In this document: positions 63,735-64,000 of the stretch, in pieces | Position numbering within the stretch: the stretch's first letter is position 1 | How the letters are laid out: every line of letters begins with the position of its first letter | NCBI RefSeq assembly: GCF_001949145.1 | Contig: NW_019091429.1 | Location: forward strand, 920,109 to 984,108 | DNA: 64,000 nucleotides | Origin: Acanthaster planci | Taxonomy: Eukaryota > Echinodermata > Asteroidea > Valvatida > Acanthasteridae | Reading direction: 5' to 3' | Made by a program: the position numbers and the translations under genes | Notes under the pieces: model-generated | Database searches by the model: none | The model's input: the letters and a program-made list of their open reading frames with translations, nothing else | Told to the model about the DNA's origin: nothing

Positions 63735-64000
63735 CCTCTTTCGTTTTCCTTTAAATTTTTAGTGGGTTGACCGATGAATTTTCGAGAAATCCTCACCCAA
63801 AGTAGACCACCCCAAAAATGACGGTAATGTCACTGCCCGGAAAAGAAGCCCTTTTGAAAATGCATCCCTTTGCAAAACAGCTAAAATATTGCCACTTTCG
63901 GTCAGGATTGCATACAAAGTGCTCAGAATTGGAAGGTTCAGAGGTTCAGTGCCATATTTCTTCAGTTGCCCAGTTCCATGGCTCTCAGGACCCTCTAATA
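63735..64000 (+). repeat. Dispersed repeat upstream of MED27, copy 2 (cut by window edge)
   Basis: Direct copy of 61845-62140, about 1.9 kb away. A weaker related segment (GTGGGTTAACCAATTACATTTTT) is at 63321. The window ends inside or at the end of this copy. Confidence 0.75.

Overview
The window is animal nuclear DNA. It has spliced genes with GT/AG introns, many decayed transposons of animal families (DIRS, Penelope-like, Ty3/gypsy, several LINEs, hAT-, piggyBac-, pogo- and MULE-like miniature elements, tRNA-like modules) and one assembly gap of 117 N. Frequent TACATGTA strings and a DIRS/Penelope-rich content suggest a marine invertebrate (amphioxus, echinoderm, hemichordate or mollusc). 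I cannot narrow this from sequence alone. There are no operons or bacterial features.

One host gene can be reconstructed with confidence: Mediator subunit 27 (MED27), on the minus strand. It runs from its start codon at 61603 to beyond the left edge. Seven exons were found at 61603-61398, 46344-46194, 37420-37317, 20592-20502, 11026-10919, 9477-9436 and 1375-1298. All have AG/GT splice borders, all reading phases agree at the junctions (2, 0, 2, 0, 0, 0), and the 260 encoded residues follow the order of vertebrate MED27. The last roughly 45 residues must lie left of position 1. About 59 kb of the 60 kb is therefore intron.

The introns are packed with mobile DNA. Six DIRS-type (tyrosine-recombinase) retrotransposon copies lie at 5170-6570, 6590-9250, 14115-17985, 31256-37052 (split by an insertion), 38701-42979 and 54518-56290. 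All six are on the minus strand, so in the sense direction of MED27. Four show the hallmark internal complementary region, and none keeps a recognisable reverse-transcriptase palm. A 1.3 kb solo-LTR-like insertion with a 5-bp target duplication sits in the fourth and contains a 36-bp minisatellite. Other retroelement remnants are LINE reverse transcriptase at 11590-13370 (-), a Penelope-like fragment at 27185-27690 (+), an R2-like non-LTR fragment at 47200-48750 (+), a LINE endonuclease fragment at 49510-50190 (+) and a Ty3/gypsy pol fragment at 57905-59990 (-). Small DNA-transposon relics include a 347-bp element with 9-bp target duplication and an internal tRNA-like module (3729-4075), four TTAA-flanked miniature elements, a hAT-like element abutting a DIRS end (17994-18479) and a pogo/Tigger-like element (53711-53879). 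A THAP zinc-finger exon broken by two stops lies at 18695-18830.

Upstream of MED27 (61604-64000) are two perfect palindromic blocks close to the start codon and two copies of a dispersed repeat of about 270 bp. I found no new multigene system. The most distinctive structure is the sense-oriented, RT-deleted DIRS load spread over nearly every MED27 intron.
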